64,000 bases of DNA from Aradus depressus (lineage: Eukaryota; Arthropoda; Insecta; Hemiptera; Aradidae), in NCBI GenBank assembly GCA_963662175.1, contig OY759215.1:18899079-18963078 (forward strand), written 5' to 3'. The notes under the pieces were generated by a model. The model made no database searches. It worked only from the letters and a program-made list of their open reading frames with translations, and was not told the origin of the DNA. Below are positions 32,406 through 42,959 of this stretch, one piece after another. The position numbers were made by a program, and so were the translations under genes. How positions within the stretch are numbered: position 1 is the first letter of the stretch; every line of letters starts with the position of its first letter.

Positions 32406-32687
32406 TAGCGACAATAAAGAAGAAGAATGTCCAATCGGTAGTCACGGGAACAGACAAGAAACCGTGGGTGTTTGGCAGTGCCAGTATGTGGAAGGAAGGG
32501 AAGAGTTCAGAGCAGTGACCCGTGCCCTGTGACCTGTCACGAAGGGTTAAACACAGACCTAACACACCACACTTTTAGGGGTTTACCTTTCCAAGCCACT
32601 CCCTCTCAACAAAAAACTAAAAACAGTCAGTTGCATATTTGGAGGGATTTTCTAACACATAAACATGAGGCACACTTTTTACCAATA
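32406..32687. other. Unassigned spacer left of the LTR element
   Basis: GC-richer than its surroundings, with gtcacgggaacagac, aaccgtgggtgtttgg and a plus frame of 74 codons that I do not recognise. It is the pre-insertion flank of the LTR element. Confidence 0.4.
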
Positions 32688-32691
32688 ATAT

Positions 32692-33313
32692 TGTGAAGAA
32701 TAAAAAAGGGGGATACTCACCACTTGTGAAGAATAAAAAAGGGGGCCTTCACTACTTGTGAAGAATAGGAATGGGCTGTATTTATAAATAATATAATTTA
32801 AGAGAATGTTAGGTGAATAATAAGAATGACTGTCTTTACTTTAATTTAAGGTATGGTGCTTCACTCACCAAACCGGGATCTTAACTTAATGGTACTTGTT
32901 AATTCTAGGGGGTTTCAATAATAACACCAATTGGGCTGTTGAATAACTTCTTAGAGAATGTATTTTAAATGTCAGAACTCATGACAGATAATAAGATATG
33001 ACAAGAACAGTTTAACACTTGGAAACATAAACAATAGGAATTCGACTTACGTCCAGAAGTAGAGAGAGCAGTCCACACGTCTGACCAGGTTCCAGAATCT
33101 GACCACAACGCATCTCCTCATCGGTATTTAACCTTTGAGGAGCGGAAGTGTTTACCTTGGTCAAGATCAAATATCCTGTTTACGGGTCAACACTCTCGAT
33201 GTCACAATCGCGGTTCCTTGGCCGAGCCAATCTCAATAAACGGGGAACAAAGATTTGTTTTTCCTGAACTCTTTCGAGTTTTCTGACAAAGTCCCCTTCA
33301 CCGCCTTCTCACA
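32692..33313 (-). repeat. 3' LTR (minus orientation)
   Basis: 622 bp. In plus coordinates it starts tgtgaagaataaaaaagg and ends ccgccttctcaca. The first 75 bp contain three copies of a short cacttgtgaagaata(aaaaaggggg) repeat. It is missing one GA relative to the other LTR (agagagag near 33060 versus agagagagag near 38440). Confidence 0.93.
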
Positions 33314-33325
33314 TACTTCCCCCTG
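33314..33325 (-). promoter_or_regulatory. Polypurine tract
   Basis: On the minus strand, cagggggaagta lies directly against the TG of the 3' LTR. This is the expected position and base composition for the plus-strand primer of reverse transcription. Confidence 0.75.
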
Positions 33326-35937
33326 CAATCCAGAAGTCACGCCCTCGTGACGAGACACAACCGGGAGGAGCTGCCAATCTGCAAAGCGCTGCATACAAAG
33401 TTGATGGAATGTTGTTGTTATTTCTAGAAGTTCGTCTGTAGAGTTCTCGTAGTTTCTCCTCTCTCTTTCTCTGACTAAAGTAAACTCCTAAAGTCCTGAT
33501 TCCAAGTGTTAAATTCATGTTTAGTACAGATAAATTAATAAATATAAAGTACAACATATATCGACTACTTTCTGAGAAAAAGAAAATGTAAACTTCAATT
33601 TTCATTAACAAAACAAAATTATACTTAAAACTTATCAACAAAATCAAAAATAAATGAGTTAACATAACAAACCAACTTAATAATGTGTATACTGTAAAAG
33701 ATTTAGTGATATGCTAAAACAATGTTTATATGTATATTCTTTTTTTTTTTTTTTTTTCGAATGACGTAAATACCAATATATATGTATACAACTTAAAATA
33801 AATGAATATTACTAAACAAGTCTATTTGCAATAACATAAAAAAATCATAATAGATTGGAAACACATTCCTTTTTTTTTTTTTTTCAAACGACGTAACAAC
33901 CAATATGTATGTATACAATTAAAATAAAAAAAGAAATAAGTTTATAAAAAAAAATCAAAATAGATTGGAAACACATTCCTTTTTTTTTTTGAGATTCTCG
34001 CTATAAAATAGTTATAGGTACATCTAATTATACTCCTCTATGAGACCAAATAAAAAAAATTATTGAATACAACAGAAATGTTTTTATAAACACTTCGAAA
34101 AATTCACTTAACGAATCACAAAACAAATCAAAACAAAAACAAAATATATAGGAGAGAACAATGGACTCTTCTTCCAATATTTACTAATAACAATAAAAAA
34201 AAATTGAACACAATCAATTATTTAATAAACTATTATTTTGTATTCCTATGCAGTCTGCATAATGTTGCTAACGAACAACTAAGACTCTAAATAAATTATT
34301 GACAGAAAGAAAAGAGAAAAAAAAAACAATATCTATAATAAAGTTAACCTATTGACTAAACTCCGTTCCATGAGCTATGGGCTGTGTAATGTATTTATTC
34401 AACTAAAGTTACACAGAGGCCCTTCTAGGGGCTAAAATCATTATTGTATTTTCTTTTTGTCTTGTAGATTTAAAATATCTGGCTACCAACATTTCAAAAA
34501 AAATATATAGAAGCAATAAAGACAATGTATGTTACCTGTATATAGCTCATGGAAGGAAGTGATCAAATTCTGGACCTGCCTTTCTCGAGAAAGCGCTAGT
34601 CTTCACTCCCTCCACTCAGTTTATGTTTCCATTCAATCTGTTCCTGTATCTGTTTTCACACTTTTGTTATTGTAAACTGCATCCTATCTCAACAATATCC
34701 TTGACAAACCCAAAACACGGATGTGTCCAGTCAATGAACTCCAAAATTATTTCCAAATGTCTTATCCCTAACGTGGATTTCCCTATAATCTCCCTTAATT
34801 GAGCTTAAATATCGCAATCTCCCCAAAAATCTCCCTAAATTGCGTCTTATTCTTTATCTCTTTTTTTTTTTCTCTTAATACAAGTATCTCTCTTAATTTG
34901 CGCTTAAATGTCGCATTTGTCTCCCATAAATCTCCCTAAATTGCGCCTACTTCTTTATCTCCTTTTTTTTTTTTTTTTTTTTTTTAAATATATATGAGTA
35001 TCTCCCTTAATTTGCGCTTAAATGTCGCATTTGTCTCCCATAAATCTCCCTAAATTGCGGCTTATTCTTTATCTCTTTTTTTTTTTTTGTTTTAATATAA
35101 GTATCTCCCTTAATTTGCGCTTAACTCTTTATCTCTCTTTTTTTTTTTCAAATAACTTCCTTTTATTTATTTATTTTTATTTTTTTTTAAAAAGGCTCCG
35201 TGAACAGGTGACCGCGTTTTCAAAATTAACCGGTGCTTTATCTAACACGAAGCCTCAACTTCTCGAATTACTCTTTATATTTTCACCGCACGACTTTTTA
35301 CGCTAAATTCCTTTATCTCTCTTTTTTTTCAAATAATTTCCCTTCTTTTTTTTTTTTTAAGGCTCCGTGAACAGGCGACCGCGTTTTCAAACTCAACCGG
35401 TGCTTTATCTAACACGAAACCTCAGCTTCTCTAATTACTCTCTTTTACTTTTTATATTTTCCACCGCGCGACGTTTTGCGCTAAATTCCTTGTTCTACCA
35501 ATTACTTAACATTTGCGCATAGTATATATATCTCCCAAAAAAAATTCTCCCATAATTGCGCTTAAATATCTCTATCATCTCTCTCAAAAATCTCCTTAAA
35601 TTGCGCACAATATTTATATTTATCATTAAAATCTCCCTTAATTTGCGCTCAATATATATATCCCATATTCACTTTTATTCTCTTTGACGCGTAATTATCT
35701 ACCTCTTTTATTTTATTTTTTATTTTTTTTTTTTAATATTTTCTTTCTATAGCACAATGTTTGAAATCTTTCCTTTTTCCCTTTTCAATCAAGAAGGTCA
35801 TATCAGAGGACAAGGAGGAAGGGTTCTCCTTGGCGCTGTATGCCTCTTATCCTAATGTGTGCCCCTTCATGCACACACGGTAGTTCGAAAAAGAGAGAAA
35901 GGATAGATACATGGGCTACTTTACTTTAATTTAAACA
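33326..35937 (-). other. Long non-coding tail of the LTR element, tandem repeats
   Basis: There is 2.6 kb between integrase and the 3' LTR with no convincing frame. Repeated blocks: attggaaacacattcc plus a T-run plus cgacgtaa...accaatatgtatg (33720-33990, two to three times); a block of about 100 bp with tctcccttaatttgcgctta and cataaatctccctaaattgcg (34780-35145, about four times, then shorter relics to 35660); and a 130-bp block starting aggctccgtgaacagg at 35193 and 35360. A minus frame at 33309-33665 is not recognisable as an envelope protein. Confidence 0.7.
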
Positions 35938-37205
35938 TTATCTGTGGTAGTATTTCTTCATCCTTTTTATATGAAAAACATCGTCCACTAACTTCCCAGC
36001 TTTATAAACCTGAATAACATAATTCAACTTGTTTAGGCGCTTCTGGACAACAAAAGGTCCCTTATATTTCGGCTGTAATTTTCTTGATTTACTCGGATCA
36101 AAACAAAATTCTCTTAATAGAACTAGATCGCCCTCTTTAAATTCCACAAAGCTGTGCTTTTTATCGTAATTTTCTTTTTGAATTAGCTGAGGCTTTTTTA
36201 AAATTTCCGGGATTGTTTTTCTTATAACTTGCAACTCCTCTATAGTTTTAATTACGTCCGCCTCATAAGTGTGCGGAACTAGAACAACGTCCAAAGGAAT
36301 CTTAGGCCTATAACCGTGCATCAAGAAAAACGGTTCGTAACCCGTACTTGCTTGTTTAGACGTATTATAAGAGAAGAGAACATGGTCCAAATGTGTGCTC
36401 CAATTATTTATATTTTTATTAACGTAATGTGACAACATTTGAATAAGTGTGTGATTGAATCGTTCTACAATGCCTTGAGCGCATGGGTTAAAAGCCGTAC
36501 TTTTTTTGTGATAAATTCCCAAGGCTGCTTTAAATTGTAACAAGGACTTCTCCAAAAAATGTGTCCCTCTGTCTGATGAGACTATACTCGGGACCCCAAA
36601 ACGATTTACCATATTCAATAAAAATTTTGCCGTAGATTTGGCATCTGCAGACCTAGTGGCTTTTGCCATGACAAATTTTGTTGTTGTGCAAGTTGCTACT
36701 ATAATGTACTTGTTCCCATGAGAGCTAGTTAATGGCCCCAAGTAATCTATAACTACATGTGAAAAAGGGGTCGTGGATGGAATGATGGGGCTGAGATCCC
36801 CCTGGGGCAAACTTTTTGGAATTTTTTTCTCTTTGACATGAGTCACACGATTGTATGTATGTCGTAATTTCAGATAGCATAGAGGGCCAAAAGTAATTAG
36901 TTAGTAATCTACCATAAGTTTTAGCGATACCTAGGTGTCCTAAATCGTCATGGCAAGAGTGCAACAATTCTCTTTTTAAAGAATCAGGCACTAAAATTAA
37001 ATTTCTTCGTTCCTTAGGGGTGAAGTATTTGTAATAAATTATATCGTCGTCCGAATTTAATACATAATTTCGCGATTTACGACGTATTGATTTATCGCCG
37101 AATTCGTTGTCTGTCAAGGCCTGGTAAATTTGTGAACAAAATTTATCTAATTTTTGCAATTTTGCAATATTTATTATTTTTATTTCATTTACCGCTTTAA
37201 GTGCG
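35938..37205 (-). pseudogene. Ty3/gypsy integrase with one frameshift
   Basis: The upstream minus frame (from about 37205 through 36725) begins in the linker after RNase H and contains the HHCC zinc finger: H70 and H75, then C105 and C108 (numbered from the Met at 37159), that is H-x4-H-x29-C-x2-C. A 1-base change at an A7 run near 36824-36830 moves reading to the downstream frame (36846-35938), which holds the catalytic core: D34 in VVIDYLGP, D92 in SSDRGTHF and E128 in GIVERF, with 35 residues between D92 and E128 (DD35E). The end has KYKGPFVVQKRL, a GPY/F module typical of gypsy integrases, and then a stop. It acts in cDNA insertion in the nucleus. All catalytic residues are intact; only the frame break kills it. 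Confidence 0.93.
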
Positions 37206-37667
37206 GACCATCAATTACCGATTTAAAGTTCATAAATCCGTATGATGTCCCGAATGACTTTAAAAAAATCTCATGTACCTACTTAGTTCCGAGCATTACC
37301 CAAAATGAAAAGTATGAAACGATTATTAAAAAATATTAAAATGAATCCATTTTATCGAATACAATCTGTGTGATTAGTTAAATGGGGCAGGATACATCCG
37401 CCTTCGTTGCACATTCCCAGATGTCAGCATAGTTATTGTAACCCAGTTTGTCTCATTGACCGACTTGACTTCCCTTCTACACAGAAAATGTTTTCAAATA
37501 GGTATAATTTTTTTTTTTTTTTTTCATCTCGAATATTTTTTGTTTTCATTGAGAAGCAGTTACCTAACCTTAACTGAATTATAAATATTGTCTATTAAGG
37601 TGTCTGAAGTGTCTATTAAGAACAAAATCCAACCAAAGAAAATAATTGACCCTTTTTTTTTTTTTTT
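37206..37667 (-). other. Deletion junction region of the LTR element
   Basis: Sequence that should encode protease, reverse transcriptase and RNase H is missing; integrase linker homology fades near 37205 and the stretch up to 37667 is AT-rich with T-runs at 37510 and 37650. A 61-codon plus frame at 37154-37339 is probably incidental. Confidence 0.55.
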
Positions 37668-37949
37668 TTAATTACAATATTCTAACGCGTAATCTAATTC
37701 TTGTAAAGAAGTTTTTATGTCTTCTAAATCTAATTGAGCTTTCAGTTGGACCACGTTTTCTACACAATAATCCCTTAATCTTTTACTCAAAATATTTGCA
37801 TTATCTTCCTCAGAAAAAACTATATTTAAAATCTTTAGCAATTCAAGTACCTGTCGCTTTTGTAATGAATAAATCCAACTTGAGTAAAATTGCGTTTTCC
37901 CCTCCTCAGAGGTTGATATGTTCTGAAGGAACGTTTCCCACAATGTCAT
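37668..37949 (-). pseudogene. Gag-like N-terminal fragment
   Basis: A 93-codon frame, mostly helical in look, with LLKILNIVFSEEDNANILSK and further charged residues. It lies just inside the 5' LTR and primer site, where gag starts, and breaks off before any capsid or zinc-knuckle region. No diagnostic motif, so the call rests on position and composition. Confidence 0.5.
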
Positions 37950-38052
37950 CTATACCTGGAGAGATATGTGAGATAGCAGTCAATAAAAATAGAAATCTAA
38001 TGGTGAAAAATATGAGTTCTGAATTTAATAGTTCTCAAGAAGTTAAAAAAAA

Positions 38053-38066
38053 CGGCGCCTCCACCA
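38053..38066 (-). promoter_or_regulatory. Candidate tRNA primer-binding site
   Basis: On the minus strand, TGGTGGAGGCGCCG begins two bases inside the 5' LTR end. The leading TGG would pair with the CCA of a tRNA 3' end. I cannot name the tRNA from memory; it is not the tRNA-Lys type TGGCGCCC site. Confidence 0.6.
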
Positions 38067-38068
38067 CT

Positions 38069-38692
38069 TGTGAAGAATAAAAAAGGGGGATACTCACCAC
38101 TTGTGAAGAATAAAAAAGGGGGCCTTCACTACTTGTGAAGAATAGGAATGGGCTGTATTTATAAATAATATAATTTAAGAGAATGTTAGGTGAATAATAA
38201 GAATGACTGTCTTTACTTTAATTTAAGGTATGGTGCTTCACTCACCAAACCGGGATCTTAACTTAATGGTACTTGTTAATTCTAGGGGGTTTCAATAATA
38301 ACACCAATTGGGCTGTTGAATAACTTCTTAGAGAATGTATTTTAAATGTCAGAACTCATGACAGATAATAAGATATGACAAGAACAGTTTAACACTTGGA
38401 AACATAAACAATAGGAATTCGACTTACGTCCAGAAGTAGAGAGAGAGCAGTCCACACGTCTGACCAGGTTCCAGAATCTGACCACAACGCATCTCCTCAT
38501 CGGTATTTAACCTTTGAGGAGCGGAAGTGTTTACCTTGGTCAAGATCAAATATCCTGTTTACGGGTCAACACTCTCGATGTCACAATCGCGGTTCCTTGG
38601 CCGAGCCAATCTCAATAAACGGGGAACAAAGATTTGTTTTTCCTGAACTCTTTCGAGTTTTCTGACAAAGTCCCCTTCACCGCCTTCTCACA
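38069..38692 (-). repeat. 5' LTR (minus orientation)
   Basis: 624 bp, matching the other LTR except for one GA. In element orientation it should carry the promoter; the best TATA-like word, TATTTATAAATA, is at 38156-38167, about 90 bp before the LTR end. Confidence 0.93.
38156..38167 (-). promoter_or_regulatory. TATA-like box in the LTR
   Basis: TATTTATAAATA on the minus strand, followed by cagcccattcc. Position in the LTR fits a core promoter with a short R-U5. The same word occurs in the other LTR near 32779. Confidence 0.35.
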
Positions 38693-38881
38693 ATATAGAT
38701 ATTACAACAGGATATTTGTCACGGCTGGATGTAGAGAATATAAAATAAATAAGTAATAAGGGAGGTATCAGTCCAACAATATATTTGATGTATGGTTTTT
38801 CAAAATAAGTAAAGACAGTTGTTACATCTTTGTTGAATCTGTATATATTTAAACGTAACAATATATACAGATTCAAATTTA

Positions 38882-39228
38882 GGTTAGGTTAGGTTTTATG
38901 ACTCATGCCCGGGCTTTAACTACGAGGTCATATCGCCGACTACCAGAGCGCTCTTTCGTCACTCTGGTGGACATGAGCCCGACTCTACAATGGGAGTGCT
39001 AAATTTTGACTATCCTAAATTTTTATTTACCTGGGACAGGGGTCTTTAACGAGGATCTGACATCGTACAGGCTCGGGACCACCGCTTAACGTCCCATTCG
39101 AAGGACGGCGTGCTTAAGTTTATTTTACCTCCCAGATAAAATAAACTAAGGGCCTCGATCGGGTTTCGAACTCACGATCTTCAGCTCAGAAGGCAAGCAC
39201 GCATACCACTGAGTTACCGGCGCCCTCT
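38882..39228 (-). mobile_element. tRNA-derived SINE, full length, 12-bp target duplication
   Basis: Minus-strand copy with the complete head (ggcgccggtaactcagtgg), body, and tail written on the plus strand as aggttaggttaggtttta, that is (CCTAA)3. The duplication gattcaaattta at 38870-38881 and 39229-39240 defines the ends. It lies just beyond the LTR element. Confidence 0.93.
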
Positions 39229-39472
39229 GATTCAAATTTATAAGTACGTAGCATATCATATGTAACAAAATTAATTACTTATTTATTTCTTTTTAGTTCA
39301 TTCTTGTTCATTATTTTTTACTAGTATATATATAATGTATATATTATATACAGTGGGCTGGAGTTTTACACCTAGAGACCTAAGCATCCAGTGCTCTTAT
39401 CCCTTCCCTGGAAGCGCTGGGCTTCCCCCTTATTATATTACCTGTATGTTTATACTACCTAAACCAAGCCCT

Positions 39473-39850
39473 TCATGAAATGCTCAGTCTCCCAGTTTCC
39501 TTAATGAACCTGAGAATGCTCTCATAGTCCAATCTTCTAAAGTCCTCCTCTGCGAGTACATCTCCACCAAAAATGCGGAATCTCGTTCGCGCATATCCCG
39601 AGCAGATACCCAGAAAGTGTGCCTCCGTTTCGTTTTCTTCCCCACATCTATCGCAGGTAGGACTGTCTTTGACCCCCACAGGGTGTAGGTGTCTATTGAA
39701 CGGACCATGAGAACTCCAGTCAGTTGTCTAAGCTCGTTCCTTTTGAAGTTCAGGATCCCATCTTTCAGAACCCTGGACTCCCCTCTCAGGAACATCTTCG
39801 ACTGCTTGCATATGGTCTCTTTTCTCCGTGTACGCTCCAAAAGATCCTTA
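39473..39850 (-). pseudogene. LINE ORF2 C-terminus with zinc knuckle, frameshifted
   Basis: The upstream minus frame (39840 to about 39690) reads FKRNELRQLTGVLMV, and the downstream frame (39700-39473) contains SPTCDRCGEENETEAHFLGIC, a C-x2-C-x8-H-x4-C knuckle, then LRFIKETGRL and a stop. In related LINEs these form one chain, so a frameshift lies near 39690-39710. The same module, more decayed, is at 53190-53480. The upstream RNase H region is not seen here. Confidence 0.8.
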
Positions 39851-39889
39851 TTCCATGATTTAATTCGGGTCCGGTATGCCTTTTTACTA

Positions 39890-40060
39890 GTAGGTATTAT
39901 TATTACTAAACACGATTCTAAGACTTATTAATCTTAACTTAGGCCATAATCTAATTTATAAGTTTTTTTAGTGTATACATTTTTAAGACGTATCCTATTA
40001 CCATGTATTGGTATAATGGAAATAAATATTATTCTTCTTATTATTATTATTATAGTTAGA
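39890..40060 (+). mobile_element. LINE 3' UTR with (ATT)n tail, second copy
   Basis: taatctaatttataag, cgtatcctattaccatgtattgg, aatggaaataaatatt and then an (ATT)n tail match 5130-5275. It points the opposite way from the ORF scrap at 39473, so two LINE remnants lie back to back. Confidence 0.6.
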
Positions 40061-41338
40061 TCATGGGAACTTGACGCCTGGGCAAACGACCTGTGTGCTG
40101 CCCCCTCCTGAGCCTTTGAAAAGTAAACCAGGAAAACACACATCCACACATTAATACAATATAATAGTAGGCTTATTATATACCGGTGCATGGGACTCAA
40201 TGTTATTTGAAAAAAGTCAGACCTCAGTCAGGTCACGAGGCCAACGACAATTCAGCCGTCGAGGAGGGTTGCCCAGCAAGGACCGGACCGACGAAGCATC
40301 TACCAGAGTGCTCGGATGTGGCATGAACTTCTGCATGTCTTAAAGTCCTGATTCAGCGGAATGTGGATAGTTACGTAACTTATATTGTAACGATCTGTAT
40401 GACCTTACATGAGTTGAAAGAGAAAAAATATAGAAGAGAAGTGATTGTAGGTCCGAGAGTCAGTGACAACGCCCACTTCAGTGGAAGAATAAGGTTATGC
40501 AGAGGTATGTTGTATCATATTATATGAATAAATTAATTGTTTGATGATTTTAAATATTAAAATAAATATAAAATAATGTAAAACTAGAAGTAAGAAATAT
40601 TGTAATAAAAAAAAAAATGTAATGATAAAAAATAGTGGCAGTGCGAAAACTAACCCATCAGGTGGGAGGTTTGCATAAAAAAATGGCGAAAAAAGTAAGA
40701 TACCGCAACGCGAAGTGCAGTCGTTGTTCAGAGAGAGAGAGAGAGAGAGTTGGTGTGTGGAAGGCAGAGCGGAGAGTTACCATGTGTGAGTAGTTGGAAT
40801 GTGGAAAGTCAGTGATTATACCCGAGGACCCAGGTGACGTTTGTCCAGAAGTGAGAGGTGAGAAAAGAAAAGAAAAATGAACTTGGACTGAGAACCGATA
40901 CAGAAATTTAACATGTGAAACATCTCTGAAGGCAACACCAGCAATTTGAGACGCAATCCAACCATAAAACCCCACCACGCGAAATCTTACAGCATGCAAG
41001 TTTTGATATTCTATCATAGATATTTTTATTGATGTTTCATTGTATAGAAAGTAAGTTACTAACCCTATTTAAAGAAATAAAAAAAAAATATAATTTTAAT
41101 AAATCATTGTATTATAAATGTAATTTTGTGTCTTGTCATTTCTTTGGAAACCGGATCAATTATCTATTTCTCAATAACATTAATAATTTAAAAATAATTA
41201 TAGGTTGGCTAATGGTCAATACTTGAATTTAGTAAAAATAAATGTGAACGGAAAATTACGCGAAGTAAGGACTGTTATATAAATGGCTCCTGAGAACAGG
41301 GACTATTTAAGTAAACTAACGACCGTTACAATATATAG
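40061..41338. other. Intergenic, no gene
   Basis: Contains a (GA)n run at 40732-40749 and a word near 40249 shared with 27788. The minus frame at 40658-41017 spans the GA/CT repeat and is not convincing. Nothing else recognised. Confidence 0.45.
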
Positions 41339-41555
41339 AGGGCGCCGGTAGCTCAGGGATAGCGTGTTAGTCTCCTGAGCTAAAGATCGCAGGTTCGAAA
41401 CCCGCCCGAGACTGACATGTGAAAAAAACTTTGAGCACGCCGAAGGTCCCGAGCCTGTACGATGTTAGGTACTAATTAAAGGACCTCTACCTTTGGTGTA
41501 GGCAACATTTAGGACGGAAATTTAGGAAGTTAAAGTCCGGGCGTCATAGTAACTA
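41339..41555 (+). mobile_element. SINE, shorter divergent subfamily
   Basis: A head gcgccggtagctcagggatagcgtgttagtctcctgagctaaagatcg and a normal B box gttcgaaacccg, but the body is reduced: ctgacatgtg replaces the usual ggcccttagttta block, and several internal segments are missing before cctgtacgatgttagg. No CCTAA tail is present. It looks like a distinct subfamily or a deleted copy. Confidence 0.75.
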
Positions 41556-41888
41556 ACTATATATCTATACAAATAAAAAAAGGAAGATTTGGAGAGGAAG
41601 AAAAGGAATTCAAGAAATAAGAAAGAATTGAGGTATCAGTTAGAGAGATAAAGGAGACAATGAAGACACGTCGAGGGCGTAGAGAATGAAGGAATAAAGA
41701 AGAGGTCGAAACACAAGGACAGGCGTAACTGAGGACCGTTAGCGAGCTGGGTCGACAGAAAGGCAAAAACCATTCAGATATTGCTTCCTCATCCTCAAGG
41801 ATCTGTCTCTTCATCAGATGATAGTCTTGTGATCTGGGAGAAAAAACAGGCCTGGAGTTCTCCAGGTCCTTGGTCATTGTTACCAGAA
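41556..41888. other. Short intergenic stretch
   Basis: Purine-rich (41575-41710). A minus frame of 106 codons has no recognisable domain. Confidence 0.4.
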
Positions 41889-41889
41889 C

Positions 41890-42415
41890 GTTTTTAGGGT
41901 TTTTGAATTGAGCACCCTTCTTCTGACCCCCCCTTCTCTTCGGTCGATTACAGGGAAAATTAGTAGGTGCCGTCCTTATGTGGTATTGAATTTAAATACA
42001 AAACTTCACCGGCTATGTACTTCCCCAGCAAAAAGTATTCATTAATGTTTTCGCTCTTTCTACAAAGCCGATCGACCTTTTGAGGTAAAACACAATACTT
42101 GAATTACATAATAGCTTCTGAATCACCATAAATAAATTTCTTTGCACCTCTTCTCTTCGCCCCCCTTCCCTTAGACGGCCTTCGCGGAAAAATAATAGGT
42201 GTCGGTCCTTATGGGGTTTTGAATTTAAATATGAAAATTCATGTCGATACATTCATTACATTGGCAGTTATTTGAGTGTTTGAGTTTTGCCCCCCGTCTG
42301 ATTCCCCCCTCTTTTTTGGATTCCGCTGAAAATTGATAGGTGTCGTCCTTATAAGGCTTTGAATTTAAATATATAACTTTGTGTCAATTTATTCATTACC
42401 TACGTTGTATGTATT
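41890..42415 (-). repeat. Family A, reversed
   Basis: Two or more internal units in reverse (gattccc...ctgaaaattgataggtgtcgtccttataaggctttgaattt near 42305-42365; an earlier one near 42185-42250) plus the A terminus atgtacttccccagc near 42016. Confidence 0.7.
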
Positions 42416-42429
42416 CATAATAATATATG

Positions 42430-42865
42430 AATATATATGTATAGAATATTAAAAATACAAAATTTGTTCGTCAAACTTCACTAGATTCTTAAAAACTCAA
42501 CTAGTTTCGCCGTGTTAAGGCATTATCAAGAGTCACTTACAAACTGACAGAATTGGTTATGGAGGGGGGTTTTAGGTAGCGACGGGGAATCCCGTGTTTT
42601 TGTTACTCTATACATTCCAATAAACACATATTTACAAAATGATGTATATAATAAATATAATAATAAGAAATCTTGTAAAGTGAAGGTAACAGTAAAAGAG
42701 TTGGTATTTATATAGGTAGAAATCTTGAATTATATAAATGTAAATATAATTTATAAATAATAATAAAATAGTATAATGCCTTAACACGGCGAAACTAATC
42801 GAGTATTCAAGAATATAGAGAAGTTTGAAGAACAAATTGTGTATTTTAATTATCTATTCCTAGAA
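42430..42865. mobile_element. Inverted-repeat unit with two hammerhead-like tails
   Basis: The arm at about 42448-42530 (aaatttgttc-tcaaacttc...tagtttcgccgtgttaaggcattat) is inverted at 42773-42858. Each arm holds the word atgccttaacacggcgaaacta: left on the minus strand (preceded by cttgataatgcc), right on the plus strand. PLE copies often sit as inverted partial copies, and the ...GCC-loop-GGC-GAAAC... pattern fits a hammerhead-like tail. The middle is AT-rich and non-coding. Confidence 0.6.
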
Positions 42866-42959
42866 TGGAGCTTCCCAAAGTAAATCTGGAAACCATAAAT
42901 TATTTGTAATATAATATATACATATAATATATACATATTATGTATTCATAATATGGAGT
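42866..42959. repeat. TA-rich linker
   Basis: atataatatatacatataatat-type run; no function seen. Confidence 0.4.

Larger units (their letters stand above)
32692..38692 (-). mobile_element. Ty3/gypsy LTR retrotransposon, young, internally deleted
   Basis: 6001 bp. LTRs at 32692-33313 and 38069-38692 are in direct orientation, begin TG and end CA, and differ, as far as I can see by eye, by one GA dinucleotide. The target duplication atat is at 32688-32691 and 38693-38696. On the minus strand the order is 5' LTR (high coordinates), primer site, gag-like fragment, integrase, a long non-coding T-rich tail, polypurine tract and 3' LTR. Protease, reverse transcriptase and RNase H are absent. There is no env-like frame. 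The near-identity of the LTRs means recent insertion, although the copy could not have encoded its own reverse transcription, so it was probably mobilised by an intact relative. Confidence 0.92.

Noticed and set aside
33309..33665. 118-codon minus frame as an envelope gene of the LTR element
   Set aside because: It runs across the polypurine tract, has no signal peptide plus transmembrane pattern of an envelope, and no furin-like or Cys pattern. Gypsy elements without env are common.
37646..38080. Plus-strand 144-codon frame near the 5' LTR
   Set aside because: It is antisense to the gag-like fragment, starts in a poly-T-derived Phe run and crosses the LTR boundary.
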